Assembly (NCBI RefSeq): GCF_014905615.1
Contig: NZ_AQGU01000022.1
Span: 62,001 to 126,000, forward strand
Direction of reading: 5' to 3'
From: Pseudoalteromonas aliena SW19
GTDB lineage: Bacteria > Pseudomonadota > Gammaproteobacteria > Enterobacterales > Alteromonadaceae
DNA length: 64,000 nt
Shown piece after piece: positions 17,026 to 24,717 of this stretch. The position numbers and the translations under genes are program-made. Numbering within the stretch: the stretch's first letter is position 1; the number at the start of each line of letters is the position of its first letter. The notes beneath the pieces are model-generated. The model saw only the letters and a program-made list of their open reading frames with translations, was not told the DNA's origin and ran no database searches.

Positions 17026-18684
17026 TTATTGATTTAGTAGCGCTTCATAAATAAGCGACACCACCGATCCGTACTGTGCGGTTTCAAATTGTTTGCCTGT
17101 AAATTCGTAACGTTTTTGCGAGCCTTTAATGGCACTATGACGAGCATTAGTAAGTAAAACAATAGCTAAATCGTAAGCGGGGTCGATTACGGTTACCGTC
17201 CCCGTCCAACCTGTGTGCCCATAAGCTTGTGCGCTTGCATAAGGGCCAAAGTGCCAACGCCTTGCTTGATTATTACCGGCAAGCCTAAAGCCAAGTCCGT
17301 AGGTTTCATCGCTTTCTTGCGGCGTTAAAAATTGCGCTAAGGCACTTGCACTAAATAATTGCTGATCGCCGTAGCCGCCGCTATTTAATAATAGCTGGCA
17401 AAGCACAGCTAAGTCTTGGGCGTTACTAAATAGCCCCGCATGCCCTGCTACGCCATCAAGTGAGTAGTAAGCGCGCTCATCATGCACTTGTCCTTGTAAA
17501 ACACTGGTGCGAACATTATCAAACTTAATGCGCCCGTCTCGTGTGTTGCCGCTAAGCTCAGTGGCTGCAAATTGCTGCGGCTTAAAGCCTTTTTTAAGAG
17601 GATTAAATAACGTGTTAGTTAATTTTAGTGGCGCATACACTTGCTGCTCTAGGTATTTATCAAGGGGCTGCCCAGTAATACGCTCAATTAGTACACCTAA
17701 AATCATGTAATCAATATCTGAATAAATAGGCTGCCCAGATGATTTACTACTAAAAGGCACGCTGGTAAGTAATAGCTGTTTGGTCGTTTTACTATTTTGC
17801 GAATAAAACGCATCGCCGTAACTGCCATCTTTGCGATGGAAGTCAAATACTGGCGGGTATCCGGCGCTGTGAGTGAGTAACTCTTTTACTGTACGTTGTA
17901 CTCGCCCTCCGCCTTTATATTCGCTTAGGTAGCTTTGCACGGGTTTATTAATATTTAATAGCCCTTCGCTTACTAATTTCATAAGTGCAAAGTTGGTGGC
18001 AAATATTTTGGTGTTTGAGGCCAAATCAAACAAGGTATTAGTTTGCATTGGCTCTGGGCGAAGTAGCATTAAGTCACTTTGCTGATATTGTTTTGCATCG
18101 CCATAGGCGGTTAACTTTATTAGCTCTCCATTTTTAACAACAGCCAACACAGCCCCAGGAAAACCCGCTTTTACATCGCGTTCAATTAATGTGTCTACTT
18201 CAGTAAAATCTACGAGCTTTTTTGGTTCATCGCTTAAAGTAGGAAATGCAAAACGCAGTGTTAAGCTTGCGCCAGCAGGGAGAATATTTTCAACTTTAAA
18301 GGTATTAACACCGTTGTGAGTATTTTTTGCCAAACTGTAATTATATAAGGTGTTGGCGCTCAGTTGGTTAACGTCGAGCTTTTGATTATTAATGTAAATA
18401 TCGGCGCTTTGTGCGTTATGGTTTTGTATTAATAATTGCCCGCGCCCTTTGTAAGCTTTAAACGTTCCTCGGTTATTTACATAAAACCGGCTACTTGGAT
18501 TTACCTCAGGAAACGTTACAACCACTTGTGCATTAGGCAGCTCTACAAGTTGGCTTTTTGTAAGTGGTAGCACCGAGCTAATAGGCTCAGATGGTGTACT
18601 ACAACCCACAACAATAAAGCTTAACGCCGCTATAAATGCTTTTTTTATATAACTACACCTTTGATTTTTAAAAGCAGTAAACAT
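17026..18684 (-). CDS. Serine hydrolase lipoprotein, class C beta-lactamase fold
   Basis: This is a 552-residue lipoprotein with lipobox VVGC (Cys28). An extra N-terminal beta-rich domain (about 50-150) precedes a serine hydrolase domain (about 160-545). The catalytic motifs are visible: S223-N-T-K226 (nucleophile and general base), Y321-S-D in the YxN position, and H490-T-G. Such enzymes are D-Ala-D-Ala peptidases, esterases or amidases; the exact bond is not readable. It lies nine bases downstream of the DUF1343/NamZ gene, the same pairing as ybbC-ybbE in Bacillus muropeptide clusters. A role in peptidoglycan fragment processing is therefore likely. Confidence 0.85.
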   Translation of the reverse strand: MFTAFKNQRCSYIKKAFIAALSFIVVGCSTPSEPISSVLPLTKSQLVELPNAQVVVTFPEVNPSSRFYVNNRGTFKAYKGRGQLLIQNHNAQSADIYINNQKLDVNQLSANTLYNYSLAKNTHNGVNTFKVENILPAGASLTLRFAFPTLSDEPKKLVDFTEVDTLIERDVKAGFPGAVLAVVKNGELIKLTAYGDAKQYQQSDLMLLRPEPMQTNTLFDLASNTKIFATNFALMKLVSEGLLNINKPVQSYLSEYKGGGRVQRTVKELLTHSAGYPPVFDFHRKDGSYGDAFYSQNSKTTKQLLLTSVPFSSKSSGQPIYSDIDYMILGVLIERITGQPLDKYLEQQVYAPLKLTNTLFNPLKKGFKPQQFAATELSGNTRDGRIKFDNVRTSVLQGQVHDERAYYSLDGVAGHAGLFSNAQDLAVLCQLLLNSGGYGDQQLFSASALAQFLTPQESDETYGLGFRLAGNNQARRWHFGPYASAQAYGHTGWTGTVTVIDPAYDLAIVLLTNARHSAIKGSQKRYEFTGKQFETAQYGSVVSLIYEALLNQ

Positions 18685-18693
18685 GCTTAGCCC

Positions 18694-19869
18694 TTATTTA
18701 TATAGCAAGTAAGGCGCTCTTTGCGCTTTAAATTGCACAAGCCCCGCCTGCCAACTTTGTTTTACTTGCGCTTCTGATTGCCCTGCTTCAATAGCTAAGC
18801 GTAGTTTATTAGTACCCGCTAGTTTATCCATAAAGTCAGCGCGTTCAAAAAACGAGATGTTGTTTTTAGAAAGCTCCGTGTACGCATTTATTAAGTAAGT
18901 TAAATTTAAACCTGTGATGTTTGTTTGTCTTAAATCGAGCCCTTGTACGGTTTTGTTTTTAAATTTAGGGTTTAAAGCAGCGCCTTTAATTGCGCGCGGT
19001 GTAAAACTAAAATCACCTAATGCAACTGGCGAATAGCCAATTACTTGAAACGCAAAGTCGGTGCCTCTACCAATGCTGATAGGTGTTGCTTCAAAAAAAC
19101 AAAGTGACGGGTAAAGCGCAATGGCTTGATCGTTAGGCAAATTAGGGCTGGGTTTTACAGGCAAACTGTAAATACTTTTGCGAGTGTAATGATCAACAGG
19201 GATCACAGTTAATTTTAAATCAGGTGCTTTATTGATCCAACCCTCACCTTTGATCATGTTGGCAAGCTCGCCAACCGTCATGCCGTGTAACACAGGAATG
19301 GGGTGCATACCTACAAACGATTTAAATTCTGGCTCTAATATTGGCCCATCAACGTAGGCAATATTTGGATTGGGTCTGTCGAGTACTAAAAATTCTATCC
19401 CCTGCTCTGCAGCGGCTTCCATCATGTAGTGCATAGAGCTTATGTAGGTATAAAAACGTACGCCTACATCTTGAATATCAAAAATAATGACATCAACATC
19501 GGCTAAAGCAGTTCGGCTTGGTTTTTTATTTTTACCATAAATAGAAATAAGCGAAATACCGGTTTTGCTATCAACGGCATTTTTTACATGGGCGCCCGCA
19601 TCGTGATCGCCGCGAAAGCCATGCTCAGGTGCAAAAATTTTAGTTATGTTTATGTTTTTCGTCAGCAGAGCATCGACTAAGTGAGTTTGCCCTACCGTTG
19701 ATGTTTGATTAACTACGAGCCCTACGCGTTTATTTTTTAACTGCGGTAAATATTTAGCATATTGCTGCGCACCTACCACAAGAGAGTTATTAGCTTCGTT
19801 GGCTTGTGCGCTGGAAATAAGAGTAGCGCTAAAAATAAAAAATAACGTAATAAATAGGGTTTTAAACAT
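18694..19869 (-). CDS. DUF1343 / NamZ-type exo-beta-N-acetylmuramidase
   Basis: A 391-residue exported protein with a signal peptide (MFKTLFITLFFIFSATLISSAQA|NE). The body matches the DUF1343 family (VGLVVNQTSTVG, IFAPEHGFRGDHDAGAHV, DIQDVGVRFYTYI, VLDRPNPN, PVLHGMTVGELA, PSPNLPNDQAIALYPSLCFFE). The founding member NamZ (YbbC of Bacillus) releases N-acetylmuramic acid from the ends of peptidoglycan chains. This protein probably does so in the periplasm. It is the first gene of the set with the serine hydrolase and NhaC-type carrier. No murQ or nagZ is nearby. Confidence 0.85.
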   Translation of the reverse strand: MFKTLFITLFFIFSATLISSAQANEANNSLVVGAQQYAKYLPQLKNKRVGLVVNQTSTVGQTHLVDALLTKNINITKIFAPEHGFRGDHDAGAHVKNAVDSKTGISLISIYGKNKKPSRTALADVDVIIFDIQDVGVRFYTYISSMHYMMEAAAEQGIEFLVLDRPNPNIAYVDGPILEPEFKSFVGMHPIPVLHGMTVGELANMIKGEGWINKAPDLKLTVIPVDHYTRKSIYSLPVKPSPNLPNDQAIALYPSLCFFEATPISIGRGTDFAFQVIGYSPVALGDFSFTPRAIKGAALNPKFKNKTVQGLDLRQTNITGLNLTYLINAYTELSKNNISFFERADFMDKLAGTNKLRLAIEAGQSEAQVKQSWQAGLVQFKAQRAPYLLYK

Positions 19870-19976
19870 ACTGCAATATCCTTTTAAACAAGGCGTTTAA
19901 AATAACATAGGTAATAATAAAGAGCAGCTTTAGAAAGGGTTAAGCGGGCTTGATTAGATACAGTAATTAGAAGCTG

Positions 19977-20490
19977 GCGCTTCTCACGCGAGCAAGCTCT
20001 GCGTCTACAGAGGATAAATAAGCTCGGAGTTTTAATTTAAAGATTAGAACTGTCTTTGCTTGTAGGCGTGCAGCTTGCTGACGCGACGAGCGAAGCTCGT
20101 AAATAAAGTATCAGTTATATCGGTGGTAAGCGCTTCTCACGCGAACAAGTTCTGCGTCTACAACGGATAAATAAGCTCGGAGTTTTAGTTTAAAAGATTG
20201 GGCTGGTTTTGCTTGTAGGCGTGCAGCTTGCTGACGCGACGAGCGAAGCTCGTAAATAAAGTATCAGTTATATCGGTGGTAAGTAATTAGAAGCTACCGC
20301 TTCTCACGCGAGCAAGCTCAGCGTCTACAACGGATAAATAAACTCGGAGTTTGGATTTAAAGATTAGAGCTGTCTTTACTTGTAGGCGTGCAGCTTGCTG
20401 ACGCGACGAGCAAAGCTCGTAAATAAAGTATCAGTGGTAAGTGATTAGAAGCTTACGCTTCTCACGCGAGCAAGCTCAGCGTCTACAGGT
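19977..20490. repeat. Tandem REP-like/BIME array
   Basis: Four copies of a CTTCTCACGCGAGCAAGCT arm begin at 19977, 20130, 20297 and 20455 (spacings about 153, 167 and 158 bases). Between them lie three copies of the oppositely oriented arm TGTAGGCGTGCAGCTTGCTG followed by ACGCGACGAGCGAAGCTCGT. Each pair can fold into a long imperfect hairpin, the layout of bacterial interspersed mosaic elements. The copies are nearly identical over the spacers too, suggesting recent tandem duplication. Confidence 0.82.
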
Positions 20491-20522
20491 GGCTCTTTGT
20501 TATTTCACTTTATTTTAGGCAC

Positions 20523-20547
20523 AAAAAAACCGACTTAATGTCGGTTT
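20523..20547 (-). terminator. Terminator of the tRNA cluster
   Basis: The stem AACCGAC/GTCGGTT is followed on the minus strand by a long T-run, immediately after the last tRNA-Arg gene. Confidence 0.82.
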
Positions 20548-20557
20548 ATTATGAAAG

Positions 20558-20634
20558 TGGTGGGCGCAGGAGGATTCGAACCTCCGACCGCTCGGTTCGT
20601 AGCCGAGTACTCTATCCAGCTGAGCTATGCACCC
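20558..20634 (-). tRNA. tRNA-Arg(ACG)
   Basis: A 77-base cloverleaf with CCA encoded. The acceptor GGGTGCA pairs with TGCGCCC, and the anticodon stem-loop CTCGG-CTACGAA-CCGAG gives anticodon ACG (read as inosine-modified ICG). The T-arm is GGAGGTTCGAATCCTCC. It is the last of four identical copies and is followed by a terminator. Confidence 0.96.
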
Positions 20635-20687
20635 ACTTTCATAGATTGCTTATTTAAACTCTAAGCAGAGCGTATAAATTCAGACAT

Positions 20688-20710
20688 AAAAAAACCGATT
20701 TCCATCGGTT
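20688..20710 (-). terminator. Hairpin terminator between tRNA-Arg copies
   Basis: The stem AACCGAT/ATCGGTT closes on TTCC and is followed by T7 on the minus strand. It lies between the first and second + coordinate tRNA-Arg genes and may reduce transcription into the distal copy. Confidence 0.65.
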
Positions 20711-20749
20711 TATTTTTCTTACACTTAAAAGTGTACGAAAACATGAAAG

Positions 20750-20826
20750 TGGTGGGCGCAGGAGGATTCGAACCTCCGACCGCTCGGTTCGTAGCCGAGT
20801 ACTCTATCCAGCTGAGCTATGCACCC
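20750..20826 (-). tRNA. tRNA-Arg(ACG)
   Basis: The sequence is identical over the mature 77 bases to the other tRNA-Arg(ACG) copies, with anticodon ACG and encoded CCA. Flanks contain the repeated spacer with TTAAACTCTAAGCAGAG-like sequence. Confidence 0.96.
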
Positions 20827-20877
20827 GCTTTCATTTTTACTATTACTTGTTTTTACTCTAAGTGAGAGTCTATAAAG

Positions 20878-20954
20878 TGGTGGGCGCAGGAGGATTCGAA
20901 CCTCCGACCGCTCGGTTCGTAGCCGAGTACTCTATCCAGCTGAGCTATGCACCC
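20878..20954 (-). tRNA. tRNA-Arg(ACG)
   Basis: Third identical copy of the 77-base tRNA with anticodon ACG, acceptor GGGTGCA/TGCGCCC and encoded CCA. Confidence 0.96.
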
Positions 20955-21028
20955 ACTTTATAGTTTACTTATTTAAACTCTAAGTAGAGTTTTTGCTTAT
21001 TTAGACTCTAAGCAGAGTTATTAAAGCA

Positions 21029-21094
21029 TGGTGGGCGCAGGACGTATCTTGTAAGAATGAACCTCCGACCGCTTGGTTATAAAGCCAAACACTT
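21029..21094 (-). pseudogene. Decayed tRNA-Arg copy
   Basis: The 3' end TGGTGGGCGCAGGA and the stretch ACCTCCGACCGCTTGGTT match the tRNA-Arg copies. The T-arm, however, is replaced by CGTATCTTGTAAGAATGA, the anticodon loop is changed to CTTTATAA, and the D-arm and 5' acceptor strand are lost. It cannot fold as a tRNA and is a relic of a fifth copy. Confidence 0.8.
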
Positions 21095-21133
21095 TAATTG
21101 CTTATTTAAACTCTAAGCAGAGTTATTAAAGTA

Positions 21134-21210
21134 TGGTGGGCGCAGGAGGATTCGAACCTCCGACCGCTCGGTTCGTAGCCGAGTACTCTATCCAGCTGAG
21201 CTATGCACCC
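21134..21210 (-). tRNA. tRNA-Arg(ACG)
   Basis: Fourth intact copy, again identical in the mature sequence, anticodon ACG with CCA encoded. It is the promoter-proximal arginine gene, directly after tRNA-Ser. Confidence 0.96.
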
Positions 21211-21248
21211 ATACTTTAAAAATTTACAAAACACGCCATTAAAAGAAA

Positions 21249-21341
21249 TGGTGGAGAGGGAGGGATTCGAACCCTCGATAGAGCTACAAACTCTATACTC
21301 CCTTAGCAGGGGAGCTCCTTCGGCCACTCGGACACCTCTCC
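21249..21341 (-). tRNA. tRNA-Ser(GCT)
   Basis: A 93-base class II tRNA with acceptor GGAGAGG/CCTCTCC and encoded CCA. The anticodon loop CTGCTAA gives GCT for AGC/AGU codons, and there is a long variable arm (TAGAGTTTGTAGCTCTA). It is the first gene of the tRNA transcript. Confidence 0.95.
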
Positions 21342-21460
21342 GTCTTGTGGGGCGTATAATAAAGATTTAAGAAAATATGTCAAACACTTTTCTACCAAAA
21401 GTGGTTATATGGTTATAGATCACACATATGATTGGTTTTAAAGTGTAATTAGTTTGATTA

Positions 21461-21652
21461 TTAAACTAACTTTGAGTCTTTGCTAACAGCCGTAATACCC
21501 TGCGCTGGTACTAAATCGTCAGTTAAGCTTGCTAAATACTGCTCTTGATACCCCAATTGCTGAAATTCAGCGATACACGCTCTGTAGTAAGCTTGTCGTT
21601 CTTGCTCAGTTGTACAAGGCTCTAGTGGCTCTTCAACTCGTTTATTTTTCAT
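21461..21652 (-). CDS. Small hypothetical protein (63 residues)
   Basis: This short frame opens with ATG and MKNKRVEEPLEP, has a helical middle (TEQERQAYYRACIAEFQQLG) and ends DSKLV. The composition is protein-like and it fills an otherwise empty 580-base gap between tRNA-Ser and lysS. No Shine-Dalgarno sequence is evident and no family was recognised, so it could be spurious. Confidence 0.4.
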   Translation of the reverse strand: MKNKRVEEPLEPCTTEQERQAYYRACIAEFQQLGYQEQYLASLTDDLVPAQGITAVSKDSKLV

Positions 21653-21872
21653 TTTATTATTTTATAAGTCCATTTAAGTATTTGTATTTAAAGCATCGAT
21701 TACAGACTGCCTAAAATTTAGCCACATTGTAGCTAAGAATTTTACATAAATACAACATAAGGTTAAAAAAAGTCATATCAAAAAGTTATATCACTGCCGT
21801 TTTTGATACTAAAAACTGCAATAACAATAAATTAATAAAGCTGAATTTCGTATTAACCAACCCTAAACACAA

Positions 21873-21895
21873 AAACGCCGCTATTAAGCGGCGTT
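21873..21895 (-). terminator. Terminator of prfB-lysS
   Basis: The stem AAACGCCGCT/AGCGGCGTTT is followed on the minus strand by TTTTTG, 30 bases after the lysS stop. Confidence 0.88.
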
Positions 21896-21924
21896 TATTA
21901 ACTTACTTTGTTTTATCCAAAAGC

Positions 21925-23460
21925 TTAGTCGGTTTGTGGACGCATATGCGGGAACAAAATAACGTCTTTAATTGTTGATGAGTCAGTAAACAACATGACT
22001 AAACGGTCAATACCAATACCTTCACCTGCCGTTGGCGGTAAGCCGTACTCAAGTGCGCGTATATAGTCTTCATCGTAATGCATTGCTTCATCATCGCCTG
22101 CGTCTTTCTCTTCAACTTGGCGAGTAAAGCGCTCAGCTTGGTCTTGTGCATCATTAAGCTCAGAGAAACCATTTGCAAGTTCACGACCGCCAACAAAAAA
22201 CTCAAAGCGATCTGTCACAAATGAGTTTTCGTCGTTACGGCGTGCAAGTGGAGATACTTCCCACGGGTAGCCAGTAATAAACGTAGGTTGAATAAGCATG
22301 TGCTCTGCTGTTTCTTCAAATATTTCACATAAGAACTTACCAGGGCCCCAAACACAGTTTTCAGGAATTTTAACATGCACTTGTTTAGCGTACGCTTTTA
22401 ATTCGTCAAAGTGGTTTTCTGGGTCGTTAAATACCGCAGCATCAAACTCAGGGTTATATTTTAAGATGGCGTCCGCCATGCTTAAACGTGTAAACGGTTG
22501 GCCAAAGTCATACTCAACCGAGTCTGTAACTTCACCGTTTTCGTCTTTGGTTGTATTTATAACGATTGGACTACCCAATACGTTAGTTGCAACTGTACGT
22601 AGCATGTCCTCGGTGATGTTCATCAGGTCGATGTAATCAGCGTATGCTTGGTAAAATTCAATCATTGTGAATTCTGGATTGTGACGCGTAGATAACCCTT
22701 CGTTACGGAAGTTACGGTTAATTTCAAATACACGGTCAAAACCACCTACCACTAAGCGCTTTAAGTAAAGCTCTGGCGCTATACGTAGATACATATCGAT
22801 ATCAAGCGCGTTATGGTGAGTTACAAACGGACGCGCAGATGCACCACCCGGTATAACCTGTAGCATGGGTGTTTCTACTTCCATAAAGTCACGCTCTGCT
22901 AAAAAGCGACGAATGCCTTCAACAACTTGTGAACGGATACGGAATGTTTCGCGCGTTGCTTCGTTAGTGATTAAATCAACATAACGTTGGCGGTACTTAG
23001 TTTCTTGATCCGATAAGCCATGGAATTTTTCAGGCAATGGACGAAGTGACTTAGTTAATAGTTGATACTCTGTCATTTCTACGTATAAATCGCCTTTACC
23101 CGATTTATTTAACGCGCCTTTAACACCAATAATATCGCCAGTGTCTAGCTGACCATATTTTTCTTTAAGATCTTTTTGGACATCTTTAGATGCATACGCT
23201 TGTACGCGACCTTTCATGTCTTGAATTACAAAAAACGGTCCACGCTTTGCTAAAATACGGCCAGCAATAGACACAACTTCTTGTAGCTCAACTAATTCTT
23301 CTTTGCTCTTATCACCAAACTGGGCTTGCAAATCAGCCGTGTAATGCTCACGACGGAATTGGTTTGGATGACCGTTGGCTGGGCAATTTTCACGTATCGC
23401 GTCTAACTTGCCGCGACGCTCAGCGATTAACTTGTTTTCGTCTTGGATTTTATCAGTCAT
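21925..23460 (-). CDS. lysS: Lysyl-tRNA synthetase, class II
   Basis: LysS charges tRNA-Lys. The 511-residue product has an N-terminal OB-fold anticodon-binding domain (about 60-150; [20 protein letters not shown]). The class II core shows motif 1 around [18 protein letters not shown], motif 2 [22 protein letters not shown] and motif 3 [13 protein letters not shown]. The start ATG at 23460 follows prfB by 26 bases, the widespread prfB-lysS arrangement. A terminator closes the unit. Nothing unusual was seen. Confidence 0.97.
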   Translation of the reverse strand: MTDKIQDENKLIAERRGKLDAIRENCPANGHPNQFRREHYTADLQAQFGDKSKEELVELQEVVSIAGRILAKRGPFFVIQDMKGRVQAYASKDVQKDLKEKYGQLDTGDIIGVKGALNKSGKGDLYVEMTEYQLLTKSLRPLPEKFHGLSDQETKYRQRYVDLITNEATRETFRIRSQVVEGIRRFLAERDFMEVETPMLQVIPGGASARPFVTHHNALDIDMYLRIAPELYLKRLVVGGFDRVFEINRNFRNEGLSTRHNPEFTMIEFYQAYADYIDLMNITEDMLRTVATNVLGSPIVINTTKDENGEVTDSVEYDFGQPFTRLSMADAILKYNPEFDAAVFNDPENHFDELKAYAKQVHVKIPENCVWGPGKFLCEIFEETAEHMLIQPTFITGYPWEVSPLARRNDENSFVTDRFEFFVGGRELANGFSELNDAQDQAERFTRQVEEKDAGDDEAMHYDEDYIRALEYGLPPTAGEGIGIDRLVMLFTDSSTIKDVILFPHMRPQTD

Positions 23461-23486
23461 TTTTTAGCTCTTTATTAGCTTGGTGG

Positions 23487-24585
23487 TTATAGGCCAGATT
23501 TAAGGCTGGCTTCAATAAATTTATCTAAGTTACCGTCAAGTACAGATTGGGTATTGCGGTTTTCAACGCCGGTGCGTAAATCTTTAATGCGTGCGTCATC
23601 AAGTACGTATGAACGAATTTGACTACCCCAACCAATATCAGATTTAGCGTCTTCTTGCGTTTGTTTTTCAGCATTTTGCTGTTGTAGCTCAAGCTCAAAT
23701 AATTTGGCTTTTAACTGCTTCATCGCTTGGGCTTTATTTTTATGCTGCGAACGCTCGTTTTGACACTGCACTACGGTATTTGTTGGTACGTGAGTAATAC
23801 GAACCGCCGATTCGGTGGTGTTAACGTGCTGACCACCCGCGCCCGATGCACGGTAAACATCTATACGTAGGTCTGACGGATTCATATCAATTTCAATATT
23901 ATCGTCAATTTCTGGGTATACAAACGCAGAAGCAAACGAAGTATGACGACGACCACTTGAGTCAAACGGACTTTTACGTACTAAGCGATGTACGCCTGTC
24001 TCTGTACGTAACCAACCGTAAGCATATTCGCCAACAAAGCGCACTGTTGCACCTTTAATACCGGCAACATCACCGTCGGTTGCTTCAACTAGCTCAACTT
24101 TAAAGCCTTTAGCCTCGCCCCAACGTAAATACATACGCAGTAGAATATTACACCAGTCTTGTGCTTCAGTACCGCCAGAACCCGATTGTAAATCAAGGTA
24201 CGCATCGTTTGAGTCATGAGGACCTGAAAACATACGACGAAACTCTAAGCCTTCTAACTGCTCGTTTAGATCGGCAAGCTCGCTTTGTGCTTCATCAAAG
24301 GTATCTTGATCTTCGGCTTCTACAGCAAGTTCAAGCAGGCCTTCAACGTCATCAGTACCGGCTACAAGGTTGTCGATTGTTTCAACAACTGCCTCTAATG
24401 CTGATTTTTCACGGCCAAGCGCTTGTGCGCGCTCTGGCTCATTCCATACGGCTGAATCTTCCAGTTCGGCGTTAACTTCTTCTAAGCGTTCTTGTTTAAG
24501 AGCGTAGTCAAAGGTACCCCCGAAGCAATTCAGTACGTTCGCGAATTTCCTTGATTTGATTAATCACAGGATTCACTTCAAACAT
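23487..24585 (-). CDS. prfB: Peptide chain release factor RF2 (programmed +1 frameshift)
   Basis: RF2 releases peptides at UGA and UAA. The gene starts at 24585 ([14 protein letters not shown]) and reaches an in-frame TGA at codon 26 after LLRGYL. A +1 shift at CTT-TGA-C continues with [18 protein letters not shown]. Shifted translation gives 365 residues, the standard length. The codon-recognition motif SPF (in [13 protein letters not shown]) and the catalytic GGQ (in [10 protein letters not shown]) are intact. The frameshift is autoregulatory: low RF2 favours shifting. The gene is followed by lysS and preceded by recJ on the same strand. Confidence 0.97.
24508..24521 (-). promoter_or_regulatory. 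prfB autoregulatory frameshift site
   Basis: On the minus strand the site reads GGGGGTACCTTTGA. It has a Shine-Dalgarno-like G-run, then the slippery CTT codon, then the in-frame UGA stop. This matches the conserved RF2 recoding signal; the following base is C, giving the weak UGAC context. Confidence 0.93.
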
Positions 24586-24717
24586 GGTCATTACTCCAAA
24601 ATAGCTGATTTACGCGCGTTTATACCGCGTAAGTTATCGTCAAATGATAAAAACGCCCGATTTTAACAAAAAAACGTGCGTTTTATTAGCCTTTTATGCA
24701 TGCTTTGTGCATATTTT

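Larger units (their letters stand above)
19870..20557. other. Intergenic region carrying repeat array
   Basis: This 688-base gap between the NamZ-like gene start and the tRNA cluster contains no gene. It consists mainly of the REP-like tandem array, with a promoter-sized AT-rich stretch at 19870-19940 and a terminator at 20523-20547. Confidence 0.75.

Noticed and set aside
19977..20490. Repeat array considered as a CRISPR
   Set aside because: Units are over 150 bases apart, alternate in orientation, and spacers are near-identical, with no cas genes nearby.
21106..21327. Open frame of 73 residues across tRNA-Arg and tRNA-Ser
   Set aside because: It reads through mature tRNA genes and is therefore spurious.
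24161..24475. Open frame of 104 residues on the + strand
   Set aside because: It is a shadow of prfB on the opposite strand with arginine/glutamine/leucine-rich composition and no features.
23487..24585. prfB as a frameshifted pseudogene
   Set aside because: The stop at codon 26 and its context are the normal RF2 recoding signal, and the shifted protein is full length with SPF and GGQ.
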